DNA of 64,000 nt from positions 2,046,001-2,110,000 of the forward strand of contig NZ_JADBED010000001.1 in assembly GCF_014873955.1 (NCBI RefSeq), written 5' to 3'. The translations under genes were made by a program, and so were the position numbers. The notes beneath the pieces were generated by a model. The model did not search any database, had not been told where the DNA came from, and worked only from the letters and a program-made list of their open reading frames with translations. This DNA is from Nesterenkonia lutea (GTDB lineage: Bacteria; Actinomycetota; Actinomycetes; Actinomycetales; Micrococcaceae). Numbering within the stretch: the stretch's first letter is position 1; every line of letters begins with the position of its first letter. Positions 62,133 to 64,000 of this stretch are shown here, one piece after another.

Positions 62133-63248
62133 TCAGAGGCTCTGGACCTCGCTGAGCCGCCGGCCCGGCACCGGCGTGAAGTACGTCTGGACGAGGCCCT
62201 CACCGACGTCCTGGAGTCGGGCCGGACTCCATCGAGGCTCACGATCCTTGTCGATGATCTGCGCGCGGATGCCTTCACGGAAATCTTGTGATCGCAGCAT
62301 GTGCACAGCGATCGTGAACTCCTGCTCCAGCGCCGCTCGCAGCGAGAGCTGTTCGGCGGCGAGGATCGCCCGGTGAGCGACCTTCAACGAGACCGGTGAC
62401 TTCTCCCGCAGCGCCTGTGCGGCTGCGCCGGCCTGCTCATGCGCGGGTGCGAGCTCATCGAGACGCTCGAGCACCTGCTCCACCGTGGGAGCCGAATACG
62501 CCTGGTCGATCCACTCTCGGGCCTCAACGAGCCCCGAAGACTCGGCGGCCACGGCGAACTTCGGGAGCACGACCTCCACAGGTGCGGTGCTCAGCGCCTG
62601 GGTCAGGTCATTGAGCTCCTCCGCGGGGACCAGCACGTCGGCCAGTCCGGCGGCGATGGCATCTGCGGCATCGAGATGGGCGCCGGTGAGCCCGGCGTGC
62701 AGACCCAGCCGTCCAGGAGCCTGAGCCAGGAGCCAGGTCCCGCCGACGTCGGGAGAGAACCCGATGGTGGTCTCCGGCATGCCTGCTCGTGTGCGTTCGG
62801 TGACCACCCTGTGTGAGCCATGGGCCGAGACGCCGATGCCTCCACCCAGCACCAGCCCGTCCATCAGTGCGATGAAGGGCTTGGGGTACTCGGCGATCGT
62901 CTGGTTGAGCGCGTACTCGTCGGCGAGGAACGGCTCGCTGGTGAAATCGGCGGCGTAGCCCGGCGTGCCGACAGGGAGGATCTCTCCGCCGTCCTGGGAC
63001 TGCAGGGCGACCATCTCCTGGTACAGGCTCGAGACATCGCCGCCGGCGCAGAGCCCTCGGTCACCGGCACCCCTGATCAGCACCTGTGTCACCGTGTCGT
63101 CCACGGCCCAGTCCCGGAGCTGCACCAGCAGGCACTCACACATGAGCTGGGTCAGCGCGTTGACGGTGCGGGGTCGGTTCAGCGTGATGATTCCCAGGTG
63201 GCCGCGCAGCTCGAAGGCCACATCTCCGGTATACGTCTCCCTGCCCAT
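62133..63248 (-). CDS. Enoyl-CoA hydratase/isomerase family protein, 3-hydroxyisobutyryl-CoA hydrolase-like
   Basis: 371 residues, longer than simple hydratases and matching 3-hydroxyisobutyryl-CoA hydrolase of valine breakdown: FELRGHLGIITLNRPRTVNA, GDRGLCAGGDVSSLY, SAHGSHRVVTERTRAGMPET, TIGFSPDVGGTWLL. Would act downstream of the branched-chain dehydrogenase. TAACCT ends seven bases before the ATG, so probably leaderless. Confidence 0.88.
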   Translation of the reverse strand: MGRETYTGDVAFELRGHLGIITLNRPRTVNALTQLMCECLLVQLRDWAVDDTVTQVLIRGAGDRGLCAGGDVSSLYQEMVALQSQDGGEILPVGTPGYAADFTSEPFLADEYALNQTIAEYPKPFIALMDGLVLGGGIGVSAHGSHRVVTERTRAGMPETTIGFSPDVGGTWLLAQAPGRLGLHAGLTGAHLDAADAIAAGLADVLVPAEELNDLTQALSTAPVEVVLPKFAVAAESSGLVEAREWIDQAYSAPTVEQVLERLDELAPAHEQAGAAAQALREKSPVSLKVAHRAILAAEQLSLRAALEQEFTIAVHMLRSQDFREGIRAQIIDKDREPRWSPARLQDVGEGLVQTYFTPVPGRRLSEVQSL

Positions 63249-63255
63249 GTGACAG

Positions 63256-63261
63256 AGGTTA
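63256..63261 (-). promoter_or_regulatory. -10 box, leaderless
   Basis: TAACCT on the minus strand, seven bases before the ATG at 63248. Confidence 0.45.
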
Positions 63262-63335
63262 CACTGCGCGTTCTGCCCGCCCAAAAGTGCCGTGACCTGG
63301 GCCTGTGTCCAGTCTGCGTAGTCAGTGCGGCGGAG

Positions 63336-64000
63336 TCAGGCGTTCCAGAGGCCGTAGGAGTCAGCCAGGGAGGCGATCTTCTGCGCGCGCGCGAGGCGGG
63401 GCAGATATGAGCCGTCGCCGATGGACCCGCCGGCCTCGTGTGCCTCGATCAGCTCGCGAGCCCAGCTCAGCTCGTCCTCTGAGGGTGCCAGGCCGGTGTT
63501 GATGTGTTCCACCTGGGCCCGGTTCAGCGAGAGCTTGCCGGTCATGCCCATGTTGGCGGTGACCAGACAGGCCTCTGCGGTCTGCTGCGGATCGGCATCG
63601 GCGGCAGTGGGTCCGTCGATCGCGCCGGGAAGCCCGCCGACGCGGGAGGCGATGACCAGCCTGGACCTGGCGTAGGCCAGCGCCATCGGGTCGGCGGAGA
63701 CGCCGACGTCCTTGCGGAAGTCATTGGTTCCGAAGGCCAGCCGGAACGTGCCGGGGGCCGAGGCGATCAACGTGGCATTCTCCACGCCGAGAGCCGACTC
63801 CACCAGGGCGATCACCGGCGTGCCGGCGCGCAGCCGCATGGCGGTGTAGGTGACCTGCTCGGGACGCTCCGTCTCGGCCAACATGACACCGCGGAGCCCT
63901 TCGGCCCGGGAGAGGGCGCTCAGATCGTCCTCCCAATGCTCAGAGGTCGTGGGACTGATGCGCACCCAGGCCGTCATGCCGCCGTTCAGGGCGCGCAGCA
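63336..64000 (-). CDS. HpcH/HpaI aldolase / CitE-like CoA ester lyase, partial
   Basis: The 5' end lies outside the window; the frame stays open to the right edge. Visible part: RISPTTSEHWEDDL, VIALVESALGVENA, AFGTNDFRKDVGV with the metal-binding Asp region, and the C-terminal LSLNRAQVEHINTGLAPSEDE. Resembles citrate lyase beta-like and malyl-CoA lyase proteins. Substrate unknown. Confidence 0.85.
   Translation of the reverse strand, partial: LRALNGGMTAWVRISPTTSEHWEDDLSALSRAEGLRGVMLAETERPEQVTYTAMRLRAGTPVIALVESALGVENATLIASAPGTFRLAFGTNDFRKDVGVSADPMALAYARSRLVIASRVGGLPGAIDGPTAADADPQQTAEACLVTANMGMTGKLSLNRAQVEHINTGLAPSEDELSWARELIEAHEAGGSIGDGSYLPRLARAQKIASLADSYGLWNA

Overview
The window is chromosomal DNA from a high-GC actinobacterium, most likely a member of the Micrococcaceae such as Nesterenkonia or an Arthrobacter relative. 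Evidence: strong GC bias at third codon positions (which produces many long antisense shadow frames), -10 boxes placed 6-8 bases before start codons (leaderless genes), dnaX-recR and lysC in the actinobacterial neighbourhood, a Cys-poor rpmB-rpmG-rpsN operon, a CopD-CtaG fusion, an LAxTG (class E sortase) substrate, and a complete ehuBCDA compatible-solute importer as expected in a salt-tolerant species. The genus is an inference. I see no rRNA, tRNA, CRISPR array, prophage or insertion sequence.

Layout. 1-13.2 kb is a catabolic island: the start of a membrane sulfatase-like gene, paaZ, an acrylyl-CoA-reductase-like gene, a Lrp/AsnC regulator divergent from a branched-chain 2-oxoacid dehydrogenase operon (E1 alpha, E1 beta, E2), a DUF1989 gene, a hydroxyacyl-CoA dehydrogenase / enoyl-CoA hydratase / thiolase operon, and an HD-domain gene. 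13.3-19 kb holds an ABC importer of the PF04392 type, an MHS-type MFS transporter and an acyltransferase-3 membrane protein. 19-30.2 kb carries dnaX, recR, ehuBCDA, lysC, a GNAT gene, a DNA-glycosylase-like gene, an F420-type NADP oxidoreductase and a YchJ-like protein. 30.5-34 kb is purSQL. 34-38 kb is a signalling and polysaccharide module: a lone receiver protein, a processive family-2 glycosyltransferase ending in a degenerate Hpt domain, and a membrane histidine kinase. 38-45.4 kb has lactate dehydrogenase, a VOC protein, a cystine-type ABC importer, a pyrimidine-dimer-glycosylase-like gene, a MetNIQ importer and a flavodoxin. 45.5-52.5 kb holds an NHL-thioredoxin protein, a lipoprotein, CopD-CtaG with a small membrane protein, HU, and the ribosomal operon. 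52.8-64 kb has an EamA permease, an amidase / 2-hydroxyacid dehydrogenase / GntR module, an aldo-keto reductase, a sortase substrate, a thioesterase, an OmpR-like regulator with a degenerate receiver, alanine dehydrogenase, a 3-hydroxyisobutyryl-CoA-hydrolase-like gene and a partial CitE-like lyase.

How the genes work together. PaaZ, the beta-oxidation trio, the branched-chain dehydrogenase and the hydroxyisobutyryl-CoA hydrolase point to growth on aromatic acids and branched-chain amino acids. A shared ACCG/CGGT palindrome sits at three promoters (paaZ, the thiolase operon, and the MHS transporter/acyltransferase divergent region), suggesting one TetR-type (PaaR-like) regulator encoded elsewhere. 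The ectoine-type importer lies next to lysC, whose product starts the pathway that also feeds ectoine synthesis. The least conventional part is the 34-38 kb module, where a sensor kinase, a receiver-only protein and a sugar-polymerising enzyme carrying a phosphorelay-derived domain that lacks the phosphorylatable histidine sit together.
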